The translations under genes and the position numbers were made by a program. Shown here in pieces: positions 33,504-42,780 of a DNA stretch of 64,000 nt. Each line of letters begins with the position of its first letter. The stretch's first letter is position 1. Location: assembly GCF_965214215.1 (NCBI RefSeq), contig NZ_CBDCBD010000003.1, forward strand, positions 992,001 through 1,056,000, given 5' to 3'. Below the pieces are notes generated by a model. That model did no database searches, had not been told where the DNA came from, and worked only from the letters and a program-made list of their open reading frames with translations. This DNA is from Poriferisodalis sp965214215 (GTDB lineage: Bacteria > Actinomycetota > Acidimicrobiia > Acidimicrobiales > Poriferisodalaceae).

Positions 33504-36500
33504 CTCAAGGGCACGTCGACGTCGAGGCAGTCCTCGGTGACTTGAAGGACTTCCAGCGTCGAACCGCTCGCTGGACGTTCGAGCGCATGTTCGCCGAGCA
33601 CGATCCGGCGTTCCGGTTCCTGGTCGCCGACGAGGTCGGCCTCGGCAAGACCCATGTCGCCAAGGGCGTCATCGCACAGGTCATCGACCATCTCGGTCGC
33701 ATCGGCGACACACGCCACGACATCGTTTACGTCTGCTCCAACACAGCGATCGCACGCCAGAACCTTCGCAATCTCGTTCCCAAAGGCATCGAACCGCTCG
33801 ACGACGTCGGTCGGCTCGCCATGCTCCCGCTCACTGCGCTGAACGAGGGCGACCGCACGCAGCCGGGCATCAATCTCATCGCGATCACGCCCGGCACGTC
33901 GCTGAAATTCGGTCGCAGCACCGGCCAATTCAAAGAACGCTGCCTGGCATACACATTCCTGCGGGCACATTGGGGCGCCGAGGTCATGACCGCCCCGGCT
34001 CGAAGGATCTTCTGGGAGGGCATCACAGCCGGCGATCCCGATGCGCGCCTGCGCTCATGGGAGCGCGACCACCGGCCGCGCATCACTGCGTCGCTCAAGG
34101 CGTTCGCCGAAGAGCTCACCGAGGTCGACAAATCACGTCGTCGCCACGGCCAGCCGACGCTTCGCACGCTCTTCGACCGGCTGGTCGACGGCCTGAAATG
34201 GAAGCGGTCCTTTCCCGGCGAGCTGTGGGATGACCGCCGCGTGTTGATCGGGGAGATCCGTCGCATCTTGGCAATCGTCGGTATTGAAGCGCTCGAGCCC
34301 GATCTCATGGTGCTGGACGAGTTTCAGCGCTTCAAGGATCTGCTGCGACCCGATCCGGACAATTTCGCCGCCGAGCTGGCGCATCGCTTGTTCAACTACA
34401 CCGACAGCGCCACCGGTCGCCTCACCCGGACGCTGCTGTTGTCGGCCACGCCGTATCGCATGTACACGACGGCCGACGAGATCGACAGCGATCACTATGC
34501 GGACTTTCTCGACACGTGCCAGTTCCTGTTCCAGAACGAAGAGCGGGTCGACCGGCTGAGGCAGCACTTCGCCGGTCTTCGGTCCGCGCTCACGTCTGCG
34601 GAGTCCCTTCCGAACGCCGAGGCAATCTGCACCGACATCAGTTCGGACCTGCGCAAGGTGATGGCGCGCACCGAACGACTGTCGGCCACGCCGAGCCGCG
34701 ACGGAATGCTCGCCGAGCGTGACGTTCATGTGACTGTGGCGCCCGATGATCTTCGGGCCTATCTGCGCATCGGCGATCTTGCGGAGAATGTCGACCATCA
34801 CGAGCCCACTGAGTATTGGAAGTCGGGCCCATATCTCGTCAACTTCATGGAGCGGTACAAGCTGAAGGAAGCCGTCCGGCAGGCCGCAACCGAAGGCCGG
34901 CTTGCCGACGAAGGGCGGCTCGATCCCGGCCCCGGCCTGCTGAGCTGGGAGGACGTGGAGGCGTATCAGCGCATCGATCCCCAGAACGGGCGGCTCCGCT
35001 GGCTGCTCGAGGACTTGGAGCGTCACCGGGCGTTCGAGATGCTGTGGGTGCCGCCGTCCCTTCGCTACTACGACACCGGCTCGGTGTACGAATCAGCCGA
35101 AGCCGCGGGTTTCACCAAGCGGCTGATCTTCTCGGGCTGGGCGGTGGTGCCGAAGGTCGTCTCGTCGCTGGTCAGCTTGGAGGCCGAGCGGCACGCCTTC
35201 GCCGGCCGCAACCACAACTACACCGCCGACTACCGCCGACGGGGAGGCCAGCGCCTCGACTTCCGCACCAGTGAGCGCACGGCGGGCGAGACCCGAGCGG
35301 GGGAGGCGCGGAGCGCCCGCCGAGCTGCCTCGATGACGGCATTTCTGCTGGTGTGGCCCAGCCCGAGCCTCGCCGAACTGGGCGATCCCCGGCGACTGGC
35401 CCGGGACGGTCGCCGCCATGTCTCGGCGTTGCTCGCCGAGATAGAGGCGCAGATCGCCGACGCCATCTCGCCGCTGGTGCGGGCCGCGCCCTCGGACGGC
35501 GTCGTGGATCGACGCTGGTATTGGGCTGCGCCGCTGTTCCTCGACCAGCAGCGGCACCCTTCGGCGGCAGAGCGGTTGCTGGCCCCCAACGGCGCGCAGC
35601 ATTGGGAGGGTGACGAAGTTGGCGGGGGATTCAGGGCACATCTCACCCAGGCACGTACGATGGTCGCTCACGGCCATACTGCGCTCGGCCGCCCGCCCGA
35701 TGATCTCGCAGCGGTGCTCGCCGAAGTCGCGGTCGGCGGCCCAGCGCCGTGCGCCTTGCGGGCGGTCAGCTCGGCTGTCGGCCTCCCGATCTCGCACGAG
35801 TCGACAGTGTCGAACGCTGCATGGATCGCCGAGGCATTCCGGCGGTTCTTCAACGCACCTGAGATCACCGGCGTCGTAGTCCGCGGGAGACTCGATGAGG
35901 CCGATGGCGAGCCCGGTGTTGAGCGGTACTGGCGCGATGTCGTGCGGCACTCAATCGACGGCAACCTCCAGGCCGTCCTCGACGAGCATTTCCATGTTCT
36001 TCGCGATTGGCTCGGCCACCTGAACCCGAGCGACGACGACCAGCGCGCCGCAGCAGCCGACGACATCGGTTACAAGGTCGAAGAGGCGCTGGATCTTCGG
36101 ACTTCGCTGTTCCGAGTGGACATTCCTCGCCGAACGGCGAACGGCCGAGAATTCACCTTGGAGGAACACCGTCTGCGGACAAGGTTCGCCGTGGCCTTCG
36201 GCAACCAGACTCTCGACGAGGGCGGTGAGGCCCGGATCGAGGCGGTGTCACGAGCGTTCAATTCCCCGTTCTGGCCCTTCGTGCTCACCTCCACGTCGGT
36301 AGGGCAAGAGGGCCTCGACTTCCACCTATGGTGCCACGCAGTCGTCCACTGGAACCTGCCGACCAACCCAGTCGACCTAGAGCAGCGCGAGGGACGCGTG
36401 CACCGTTACAAGGGTCACGCGGTGCGACGGAATCTCGCTGCGACCCTGGGACCGGACCTGCTCACGAACGGCATGTCGCCCGACAGCGACCTATGGAACG

Positions 36501-36835
36501 AGCTCTTCGACGCTGCATTGAGTGAGAACCAGGGCGCCGACGGAGCGATCGTGCCGTACTGGGTCTTCAACGAAGGCCCGGCGAAGATCCAACGCCACAT
36601 GCCCGTGCTGCCGTTCAGCCGCGACGCAGCAGCCGTATCACAACTGCGCAAGGCCCTCGCCGCATACCGCCTCGCTTTCGGTCAACCCCGTCAAGAAGAG
36701 CTGGTCGAATTCCTCAGCGCCGACCGCACCGACGAAGAGCTGCAGCAGCTGACAGCCCACTTGAAGATCGACCTCTCACCGCCAGCGATGGCCGAAGCCG
36801 CTACCGGCCGTCCTTTTCAGCTCACCTCTAGCTGA
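33500..36835 (+). CDS. SNF2-like superfamily II helicase of the defence operon
   Basis: A 1111-residue SF2 ATPase. Walker A is DEVGLGKT at 44-51, preceded by DFQRRT; motif II is LDEFQRF near 273; motif III is LLLSATPYRMY near 313. In the C-terminal RecA lobe, TSTSVGQEGLDFHLWCHAVV is followed by motif VI EQREGRVHRYKGHAVRRN near 961. A long insertion of about 350 residues sits between the lobes. ATG 33500 overlaps the PLD stop by 4 nt. With the PLD protein and the DUF6361 protein it would form a translocase-nuclease machine acting on foreign DNA; that is inferred from family and context. The 3' end overlaps the convergent PIN gene by 8 nt. Confidence 0.88.
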   Translation: MTQGHVDVEAVLGDLKDFQRRTARWTFERMFAEHDPAFRFLVADEVGLGKTHVAKGVIAQVIDHLGRIGDTRHDIVYVCSNTAIARQNLRNLVPKGIEPLDDVGRLAMLPLTALNEGDRTQPGINLIAITPGTSLKFGRSTGQFKERCLAYTFLRAHWGAEVMTAPARRIFWEGITAGDPDARLRSWERDHRPRITASLKAFAEELTEVDKSRRRHGQPTLRTLFDRLVDGLKWKRSFPGELWDDRRVLIGEIRRILAIVGIEALEPDLMVLDEFQRFKDLLRPDPDNFAAELAHRLFNYTDSATGRLTRTLLLSATPYRMYTTADEIDSDHYADFLDTCQFLFQNEERVDRLRQHFAGLRSALTSAESLPNAEAICTDISSDLRKVMARTERLSATPSRDGMLAERDVHVTVAPDDLRAYLRIGDLAENVDHHEPTEYWKSGPYLVNFMERYKLKEAVRQAATEGRLADEGRLDPGPGLLSWEDVEAYQRIDPQNGRLRWLLEDLERHRAFEMLWVPPSLRYYDTGSVYESAEAAGFTKRLIFSGWAVVPKVVSSLVSLEAERHAFAGRNHNYTADYRRRGGQRLDFRTSERTAGETRAGEARSARRAASMTAFLLVWPSPSLAELGDPRRLARDGRRHVSALLAEIEAQIADAISPLVRAAPSDGVVDRRWYWAAPLFLDQQRHPSAAERLLAPNGAQHWEGDEVGGGFRAHLTQARTMVAHGHTALGRPPDDLAAVLAEVAVGGPAPCALRAVSSAVGLPISHESTVSNAAWIAEAFRRFFNAPEITGVVVRGRLDEADGEPGVERYWRDVVRHSIDGNLQAVLDEHFHVLRDWLGHLNPSDDDQRAAAADDIGYKVEEALDLRTSLFRVDIPRRTANGREFTLEEHRLRTRFAVAFGNQTLDEGGEARIEAVSRAFNSPFWPFVLTSTSVGQEGLDFHLWCHAVVHWNLPTNPVDLEQREGRVHRYKGHAVRRNLAATLGPDLLTNGMSPDSDLWNELFDAALSENQGADGAIVPYWVFNEGPAKIQRHMPVLPFSRDAAAVSQLRKALAAYRLAFGQPRQEELVEFLSADRTDEELQQLTAHLKIDLSPPAMAEAATGRPFQLTSS

Positions 36836-37319
36836 GATCCAGTTGTGGGTTGTCGGTGTACGGCTCGTCGACCGCCAGTGCTACCCAGTGTGCCCACTGT
36901 CCGCGAGTCGCTTCGCCTTCGTAGGTGAAGAAGTGTTGGCAGCCATGCACCTCGGCCGAGGCGAGATGAATGGCATCTGGTGGTTTGACGCCCTTCATGT
37001 CGCTGCTGCGTGCTGTCCTGACGATGTCGCGTGCACGCTCGGCGACCCGCATCGATACGTCGGTCAGCTTGACGGGTGACTCCGGGACCCAGAGCTTCGC
37101 AATGTTGTCCTCTTCTGCACTTGGGCCGTCGCCCGATGCGTGGTCGCTCGCCACGAATGCCACTTCGGTCACCGTAAGGACGGATGTCAGCAGCTCGATG
37201 CTGCCGCGTTCGGCATCTTCGAGAAGTGACGCTACAACGGGGCCCCTTCCGGGCTCGTTGGACAGATAGGCGATCAGGACATTCGCGTCCAAGTAAGCGC
37301 GCCGGGGGCTATTGGTCAT
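36828..37319 (-). CDS. PIN-domain ribonuclease, putative toxin
   Basis: A 163-residue PIN nuclease (VapC type). Acidic residues: D11 in YLDANVLIAYL, E52 in TVTEVAFV and D114 in PPDAIHLASA. The fourth position, normally Asp in a T-x-D motif, is Glu in FFTYEGEATR. It is longer than most VapC toxins. It overlaps the upstream gene by 11 nt, so the two are co-expressed, as toxin-antitoxin pairs usually are, but the partner is not a recognisable small DNA-binding antitoxin. Its substrate would be RNA. Confidence 0.82.
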   Translation of the reverse strand: MTNSPRRAYLDANVLIAYLSNEPGRGPVVASLLEDAERGSIELLTSVLTVTEVAFVASDHASGDGPSAEEDNIAKLWVPESPVKLTDVSMRVAERARDIVRTARSSDMKGVKPPDAIHLASAEVHGCQHFFTYEGEATRGQWAHWVALAVDEPYTDNPQLDLS

Positions 37320-38061
37320 CTCGCATCCGGCGGACGAGCACCTCGGCCGGTTCGTGCGTCTTGAGCACGCCCCGGGCGGAGCGGTACGCGGTGCTGGAGC
37401 CCTCCTCTACGAGGTCGACGCTGGTTATGTCTCGTATCGAGCGCGGCTTGTCCGTCGCAGGGTCCCGTCGCACCGTGCCCGTCACGTCGGCTAGGCGGCC
37501 CCATATATCGCGCATCACGGCTTCCATGCCGCTTGTCGGGTAGCACGTCACCGCGGCGTCGTCGACGAGGTCGTAGAGACTGAAGTGCAAGCCACGCCGG
37601 TGCGAGAGCATCTCGACGCGGCCCCGAACGGTGCCCAGCGACCTGTAACGGTCGGTCTCTGCGCCGGACGGCTCAGCCGATCGGCCCGGCGCGAACTCAA
37701 CCGCAGCAGAGGCGCACTCGATGGAGACCGGCTGCTCGCCGCCGGCGAGCTCCTGCAGTTTGGTCAGGTGACGGGTCATGGGCAGCGCCGTATCGGCCAC
37801 GCCGTCGGCCAACGCCCGTCCGGTCTCGACGAGAGACAGGCAGACCCGTGGGACGAGCCTTTCGGAACGATCGTCGTTGGGAACAGCTCGCACCAGGGCC
37901 ACGGCGCTGCCGTAATCCAAATCGGCCACCACCCAACGAATCCGCGCATCATGGCTCGCCTCAGCGGCCGACAGTGCCGCTGTGAATGCCGTCAGCGCGG
38001 CTGACAGCAGATCCACAGTGACTTCGCCTCCGACCCGCAAGCGAACCTCGTCTTCGCGCAT
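37309..38061 (-). CDS. Unknown protein coupled to the PIN toxin
   Basis: A 250-residue cytoplasmic protein that I cannot place in a named family. The N-terminal half has a VRLRVGGEVTVDLL beta-hairpin and a long helix; the C-terminal half (from about 135) has LGTVRGRVEMLSHRRGLHF, DAAVTCYP and DIWGRLADVTGTVRRDP, which looks like an OB-like beta-barrel. The stop lies 11 nt inside the PIN gene. ATG 38061 (MREDEVRL) is preferred; the frame runs to 38112. By position it is a candidate antitoxin or a co-factor of the PIN nuclease. Confidence 0.65.
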   Translation of the reverse strand: MREDEVRLRVGGEVTVDLLSAALTAFTAALSAAEASHDARIRWVVADLDYGSAVALVRAVPNDDRSERLVPRVCLSLVETGRALADGVADTALPMTRHLTKLQELAGGEQPVSIECASAAVEFAPGRSAEPSGAETDRYRSLGTVRGRVEMLSHRRGLHFSLYDLVDDAAVTCYPTSGMEAVMRDIWGRLADVTGTVRRDPATDKPRSIRDITSVDLVEEGSSTAYRSARGVLKTHEPAEVLVRRMRDDQ

Positions 38062-38112
38062 GACGCGGATCGTACTTCCGACATCTGTCCGCCCTGCCGT
38101 ACTTTCTGTCAA

Positions 38113-38528
38113 CGAGTATCAGCTCGCAGGATGGGCCGCGATCGGACTCGCTGCTGGTAACCAACCGTTGGCATCCGAGTCGAGCCAAGGCAGTGGTCAC
38201 CGTGTCCATCTGGATCAGCTCCGAGCGGATCCCTTGGATCGCGAAGCACCAATTCGGCGCTCCGCACTCATGATGGTGGTTGTGCCCTCGACTGGTGCTG
38301 GTGTGACTCGTCTCGTCGCTGGTTTCGTGCCTTGCAAACGATCTGTGGGTCTGTGTCGCGTCGGGGGCGCGCACCAGCCGGTCGGAAGGAATGTGGGGCT
38401 CCCTGCCCAAATCTTCACTGTCTCGCGGAGGCGGATTCCCGGATTCATGCTGCAGGTGAGCGAACGCGGATGGCGTCGTGGTTCGCGAGGGCGGAGGGCT
38501 TGGCTTCGACGGCGGCGACGCCCAGGTG
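38113..38528. other. No gene recognised
   Basis: 416 bases between the PIN operon and the DUF4143 remnant. Open frames exist on both strands, but none has a recognisable motif, good start or coupling. It probably contains the promoter of the PIN operon at its left end and eroded sequence elsewhere. Confidence 0.4.
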
Positions 38529-38927
38529 CTATGGCGCGAGGCCCTCTTGCCAGAGGCGGCGGGCGAAGTGGTCCGCGGGGATGATATCGATGCCGTCGTG
38601 AGTGCGGCGTGGCCAGACTTCGAGACAAACCACCACTCGGGCCGCTAGCTCAGGATGCTCCTCGGCCAGTGTGCGCAGCCCTCGTAGATGGCGTGTCGTG
38701 ACGGTGGTGGTGGCCTCGGCTTCGACTGCGATGCGCATGTCGCCCACGATGAAGTGCACCTCGATGCCGCTGGGCAGCCGCCAGTAGCTGAGTTCCTCGC
38801 CGGTCTCGTGATACGCCGTCATCGCGCACAACTCATGGAACACCCAGTTCTCGAACGCCTTGCCGTAGGCGTCTGAGCCCCGCTCGACGGTGCCGCGACG
38901 GTCGTGGTCCCGACTGCTGACGCCGAC
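38529..38927 (-). pseudogene. C-terminal fragment of a DUF4143 AAA ATPase
   Basis: The frame encodes only the C-terminal nuclease-like part of an ATP-binding DUF4143 protein: AYGKAFENWVFHELCAM, then LSYWRLPSGIEVHFIVGD and IAVEAEATTTVTTRHLRGL. In intact relatives this follows an AAA domain with Walker motifs and the DUF4143 region, all absent here; a TGA at 38928-38930 closes the frame upstream. The Asp of the usual E-V-D-F motif is His (EVHF). It abuts the 5' end of another broken gene read in the opposite direction, so a deletion or rearrangement joined the two. Confidence 0.6.
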
Positions 38928-40179
38928 TCACCGAGCGTGCGTTACTCGCCGGGATTCCGCGATTCAGTCCTTTGCCTCACCAAGGACGATCAGCATCGGG
39001 TGAACCAGGCAGTGATGCGGTACCTCGAAGATCCGTGGTTGCCGGGGCTGAGGCTCAAGAAGCTGCGCGGCAAGAGTCCGGCCGGTCAGCTGTGGTCGAT
39101 GCGCGCATCTGAGGAGCTCCGATCCTGTTCACCACCTATGTGAAGAGCTTGGTGCCCGTTCTCGAGACGCTCTATGAGCGACTGCCTGGTTCCGCACGCG
39201 ACGCCGTCCGGTTCACCAACATCGACCTGCTCGCCGCTCAGATGTGCGAAGAAGCTGGTGACTTGCGCAACTGGAACGGGGTGCAGAACGAGAACACGTT
39301 TGCGCTTGCAAAGAAGGAGATCGTAAGGCCGGGCACTCCGCTGCACGAGCTGGGCTGCTCTGACGGCTACCTGCGAGAGGAAATCCAGCGGGTCATCATC
39401 GGGCGCGGCATCGACGATCTCGACAGCTACCTGGGCATCGACCGGATCGGTCGCGAAATGCCCTTCCGGGCGGCTACACGCTGCTGGCTGCTGGAGTTGA
39501 CGTAGGCGGTCGCAGCCACAATCTCGGACGCAACTACCGCAACACGCGCAAGATCATCGAGGCAGCAATCGCGTGTGCAGGCAGCTTTGCTGTCGCTGAC
39601 CTCGAGGCTGAGCAGGGAAGGGACTCGTCCCCGCGCCGCAGCGACGCCGCCCGCGAGACGGAAACCGACGGCGTGCCACCCCGGCTGGTAATCACCGCCG
39701 ACAAGTCGGCCGAGCGGCGCTGGGTTGCTGCCGAGATCGCCCGACTGAGGGAGGCCAACCCGGAGGATCTCGCCCTGAGCGATTTCGGTGTGTTCGCCGC
39801 CAGAAACGAAGAGGTTGACGCTGCCGTCAGTGTGTTGTCGGGTTCGCGCCTACTGACCCAGAATCTGAAGGATTCGGTGTTCGGCAATGGCGACGCCAAG
39901 GATGACGGCATCAAGGTAGGAACGCTCGACCGGGCGAAGGGTCTTGAGTTCAAGGTGGTCTTCCTGCTCGGTGTGTCGCACGGCGCGTGGCCTTTCACAG
40001 CGAAAGGCGTATCGAATGCCGCTGAGCGGACCGATGCGGAGGCATTGGCCGCCTCCAAGCTGTTCGTGGGCATGACTCGCGCTCGTGATGCGCTGTATGT
40101 CCTCTGCAGCGAAAAGCCGCATTCACTCATCGACGCCGGTCGTGATCACTTCGAGACGATCCGCATCCCAGCTGCCTGA
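38904..40179 (+). pseudogene. UvrD-like SF1 helicase remnant with internal deletions
   Basis: Three blocks of one helicase family appear in order. The first (38904-39120) is a RelE-like N-terminal domain, FRDSVLCLTKDDQHRVNQAV to LWSMRASEELR. The second, in another frame (about 39121-39505), is a mid-protein segment with LVPVLETLYERLPGSARDAV and LREEIQRVIIGRGIDDLDSY. The third, in a third frame (from 39469), is GGYTLLAAGVDVGGRSHNLG, LGRNYRNTRKII and the C-terminal VGTLDRAKGLEFKVVFLLG and FVGMTRARDALYV. Walker A and motif II are missing. At least two deletion/frameshift events have destroyed the gene, although its last block still forms a 168-codon ORF (39673-40179). Confidence 0.7.
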
Positions 40180-40190
40180 CGGTTCAGACG

Positions 40191-40376
40191 TCAATCGCTC
40201 GGTGGGCTCAGTTGTTTGATTATCCGTCTGGCGAGTCGTTCGTTGATCTCGTTGTGGCGCGGGACCGCCTGGTACACGCCAGTATCGGGGTTGCGATACC
40301 AGTCGTGCTTGGAGCCATGACGAACCAATACTGACCCCGTCGCACGGATTCTCTTGACGAGTTCAGCTCGCTTCAC
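40191..40376 (-). CDS. hicA: HicA-type mRNA interferase toxin
   Basis: A 61-residue HicA toxin with a dsRBD-like fold. LVKRIRATGSVLVRHGSKHD at 6-25 holds the catalytic His (RHGSKHDWY), and VPRHNEINERLARRIIKQL forms the C-terminal helix. The start at 40376 overlaps the HicB stop by 4 nt. HicA cleaves mRNA independently of translation; HicB neutralises it. The antitoxin-first order (HicB then HicA) is used here. Confidence 0.88.
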   Translation of the reverse strand: MKRAELVKRIRATGSVLVRHGSKHDWYRNPDTGVYQAVPRHNEINERLARRIIKQLSPPSD

Positions 40377-40564
40377 GCCAGCGTGAGGTCGGCGACGTGG
40401 CGTACCCCGGGCAGCTCACCGCTCGTCACGTCCGCGTGAAGGTCGCGCAAGTGCTCCTCGAGGTCCTCCACCGTGGTGCCTTGGGTCCAGTAGTCAGGGA
40501 ATTCTTCGAGGTAGCCGAGCCACAGCTCATCCTCTTGCCAGTAGACGATCTTCGTGGTCCGCAC
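40373..40564 (-). CDS. hicB: HicB-type antitoxin
   Basis: A 63-residue HicB antitoxin: the partial RNase H-like fold begins IVYWQEDELWLGYLEEFPDY and continues TQGTTVEDLEEHLRDLH. There is no C-terminal helix-turn-helix or ribbon-helix-helix, so it is the short form that may rely on HicA for operator binding. It overlaps hicA by 4 nt and is first in the operon. It lies at the edge of the accessory island. Confidence 0.85.
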   Translation of the reverse strand: MRTTKIVYWQEDELWLGYLEEFPDYWTQGTTVEDLEEHLRDLHADVTSGELPGVRHVADLTLA

Positions 40565-40650
40565 GTCTACGTCTCCCTGCTGGCCATCTGATCTTGAACC
40601 TAGCGTCTTTGGAGAGATGGCCCCAAGGCGATATTGGTGACGGACAGCGT

Positions 40651-41916
40651 TCAGGCGCGGTCGCGCCAGAGTCGGGCAACTCCCGAGGCGGCTCGGTAGA
40701 TGCCGCGGGGGCCGAGCGGGCCGGTCTTGGCCTGCATCAGATCGGTCGAGACCCGCATGGCCAGATTCCCCATGCGGGGGGAGCGAATCGCGAGCTGAGT
40801 CAGCTGTCGCATGAGGCCGGGGCGGCCGAGCGCGCGGGTCGTCAGCCGACCGAGGTGGTGGTACTGCTGCCAGCGCGCGGCAAGCTCGGCCTCGTAGCGC
40901 GCTAACTCGAGACCGTCATCGTTGTCGAGCGCCTGTCCGATGACCTCGGCTGCCAGTCGGCCGGTGGCCAGTGCGGGGCCGACGCCATCGCCGTTCCAAG
41001 GGTTGACACTGCCTGCTGCATCGCCGACCACCACCCAATTCGGACCCGAGCGTGGGCGTACCGATCCTCCCATGGGCAGCCGGCCGCTCGCCGGTTCGGT
41101 GCAGGGTCCCGAAGGGTCGATTTCCCAGCGCTCGGGAATCTGCGGGACCCATTGCTCGAAGAGTCGCTCGAGCGAGATGGCTTCGTTGCCGTAGTGATGG
41201 CTGAGCAGGCCGACGCCCACATTGGCCGTGCCGTCGCCGACCGGAAAGACCCAGCCGTAACCCGGCAGCTGGCTCCCGGAGCGGTCAGCCAAAGCGAAGA
41301 CTGACTCGATCCAGGGCTCGTTGTGGCGGGGCGTTGGGTAGTACGCGCGCATCGCCAACCCCTGCGCGTAGGTCCCCGAGCGCACGGTCCCCAGTGCCCG
41401 GCCAAAGCTCGAACGCGGGCCGTCGGCGATCACGACGTAGCGAGCGCGTGCCGTCACGTCGCGCGGCTGTGCTCCGCTGCGGTCCACAGCAGTGCAGCCG
41501 CGTAGGTGGCCATCGGTGATCAGCGGCGCCGTGACCTCTGTACCGGTGAGCCCGCGCGCACCCGCAGACTGCGCGCGGGCGAACGTCAGCGCGTCGAGTC
41601 GCGACCGACGTACCACCACGCCATAGCCGGGCCATTGCTCGCCTTGTGGCCACCGCACCTCGAGGCTTTGTCCGTGGGCGGTGATGCGCAGACCGTGGTG
41701 CCGGTGCCAACGCGCGCTGGCAGGATCGCAGCCCATGCCGATGAGCTCGCCCACAGCCACCGGCGTAAGCGCGTCGCCGCACACGCGTTCTCGAGGGTGC
41801 GTCGAGCGCTCGATGACCAGCACATCGTGTCCCGCCCGCGCCAGCCAGTACGCGGCCGCGCTGCCCGCAGGGCCGCCACCGACGACGAGCACGTCGCAAG
41901 CGAGTGTCTGGGTCAA
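40651..41916 (-). CDS. Geranylgeranyl reductase-family flavoprotein (MenJ-like)
   Basis: A 421-residue FAD enzyme. The dinucleotide motif DVLVVGGGPAGSAAAYWLAR is at 8-27, ERSTHPRERVCGDALTP near 36 is typical of the geranylgeranyl reductase family, and VVVGDAAGSVNPWNGDGVGP near 290 is the second FAD motif with the family NPW/GDG residues. Such enzymes saturate isoprenoid double bonds; MenJ does so on menaquinone. Its position directly before a menaquinol:cytochrome c operon favours a menaquinone-modifying role. ATG 41916. Confidence 0.82.
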   Translation of the reverse strand: MTQTLACDVLVVGGGPAGSAAAYWLARAGHDVLVIERSTHPRERVCGDALTPVAVGELIGMGCDPASARWHRHHGLRITAHGQSLEVRWPQGEQWPGYGVVVRRSRLDALTFARAQSAGARGLTGTEVTAPLITDGHLRGCTAVDRSGAQPRDVTARARYVVIADGPRSSFGRALGTVRSGTYAQGLAMRAYYPTPRHNEPWIESVFALADRSGSQLPGYGWVFPVGDGTANVGVGLLSHHYGNEAISLERLFEQWVPQIPERWEIDPSGPCTEPASGRLPMGGSVRPRSGPNWVVVGDAAGSVNPWNGDGVGPALATGRLAAEVIGQALDNDDGLELARYEAELAARWQQYHHLGRLTTRALGRPGLMRQLTQLAIRSPRMGNLAMRVSTDLMQAKTGPLGPRGIYRAASGVARLWRDRA

Positions 41917-42006
41917 GGTGTCGTGATCACGATCGGGATTCCCCCAGACGGGAACCCGGCATGAGCGCCGCAGACGGGGCCACGGCTTCGCCTGCCGCTC
42001 AGCCTC

Positions 42007-42780
42007 TTAGTGACCGCCGCCGCCACCCCCGCCGGACAGAGCGCCGCCACCCAGATGCTCCCACTCGGCGTCGCGCTCGGCAGCCACCTCGTCGCTGATC
42101 ATCTCGCCGCCGATCACCTCGCGGACATATCGCGCGACCGAGTACAGCTGATGGTCGTTGAGCACTTCGCCGAACGCCGGCATGTTGGACTCAGTCTCGC
42201 CAGTGATGTGCGCACCGCCTGGCCGGTTCGGATCTCCGTAGACCTGTCCGAGGCCGATGCCTTCGGAGCCGACCGCGATCCACTCGATGAACGAGTCGTC
42301 CAGATCTGGGAAGGTCAGCAGCACTTCGCCGTTCCACAGCGGTCGTCCCACGCCGCTGCCGTCGCTGCCGGAGCCGTCGCCCACATGGCAGCTCGCGCAG
42401 CGCACCGTGTAGGTCGCCGCACCTTCGTTGATGGCAGTAATGGGCTCAGGCGGCGGTTCGGTCAATTGCACATACACGAATGCCCACAGCGGCAGGCAGA
42501 ACAGCACGGGCAGCACCCAGATCGGAATTCGATGTCTCTTCTGGGCTGCGAGCACCCATGACGAATCGGGCGGTGCCTCAGGTTCGGCTTCGAGCTGCGC
42601 CGCTTCGCGAGCGGCAGCGATCATCTCCGCCTGGCCGGGGCCTGCTGCGGGAGCCCCCCCGGCAGCGGGCGCTGTCGCGCTCGCAGCGCCGCCGTCGCCG
42701 CTGCCGTCGTCTTCGAGGACCCCCAGCGCGATGCGACGCTGTCGCGAGCGCTCCAGCAGGTACTCGGGAACATCGGTCAC
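42007..42780 (-). CDS. Membrane-anchored cytochrome c (mono-haem)
   Basis: A 257-residue protein with a cytoplasmic Ala/Gly/acidic N-terminus, one TM at about 85-105 (IPIWVLPVLFCLPLWAFVYV) and an extracytoplasmic class I cytochrome c with haem motif CASCH (128-132) and probable axial Met in ESNMPAFGE (about 200). GTG 42780 begins VTDVPEYLLERS, a motif that recurs at the N-terminus of the subunit-IV protein at 44871. The C-terminus ends in a Gly-run and His. It is divergent from the bc operon and is probably its electron acceptor or a subunit. Confidence 0.85.
   Translation of the reverse strand: MTDVPEYLLERSRQRRIALGVLEDDGSGDGGAASATAPAAGGAPAAGPGQAEMIAAAREAAQLEAEPEAPPDSSWVLAAQKRHRIPIWVLPVLFCLPLWAFVYVQLTEPPPEPITAINEGAATYTVRCASCHVGDGSGSDGSGVGRPLWNGEVLLTFPDLDDSFIEWIAVGSEGIGLGQVYGDPNRPGGAHITGETESNMPAFGEVLNDHQLYSVARYVREVIGGEMISDEVAAERDAEWEHLGGGALSGGGGGGGH

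Noticed and set aside
33600..33660. Possibility that the helicase is DISARM DrmA/DrmD with PLD as DrmC
   Set aside because: There is no DrmB (DUF1998), methyltransferase or matching gene order; the DUF6361 partner points to another system.
38332..38601. Small ORFs in the 38.1-38.5 kb gap
   Set aside because: No conserved motif, start signal or coupling; overlapping frames on both strands look like eroded DNA.
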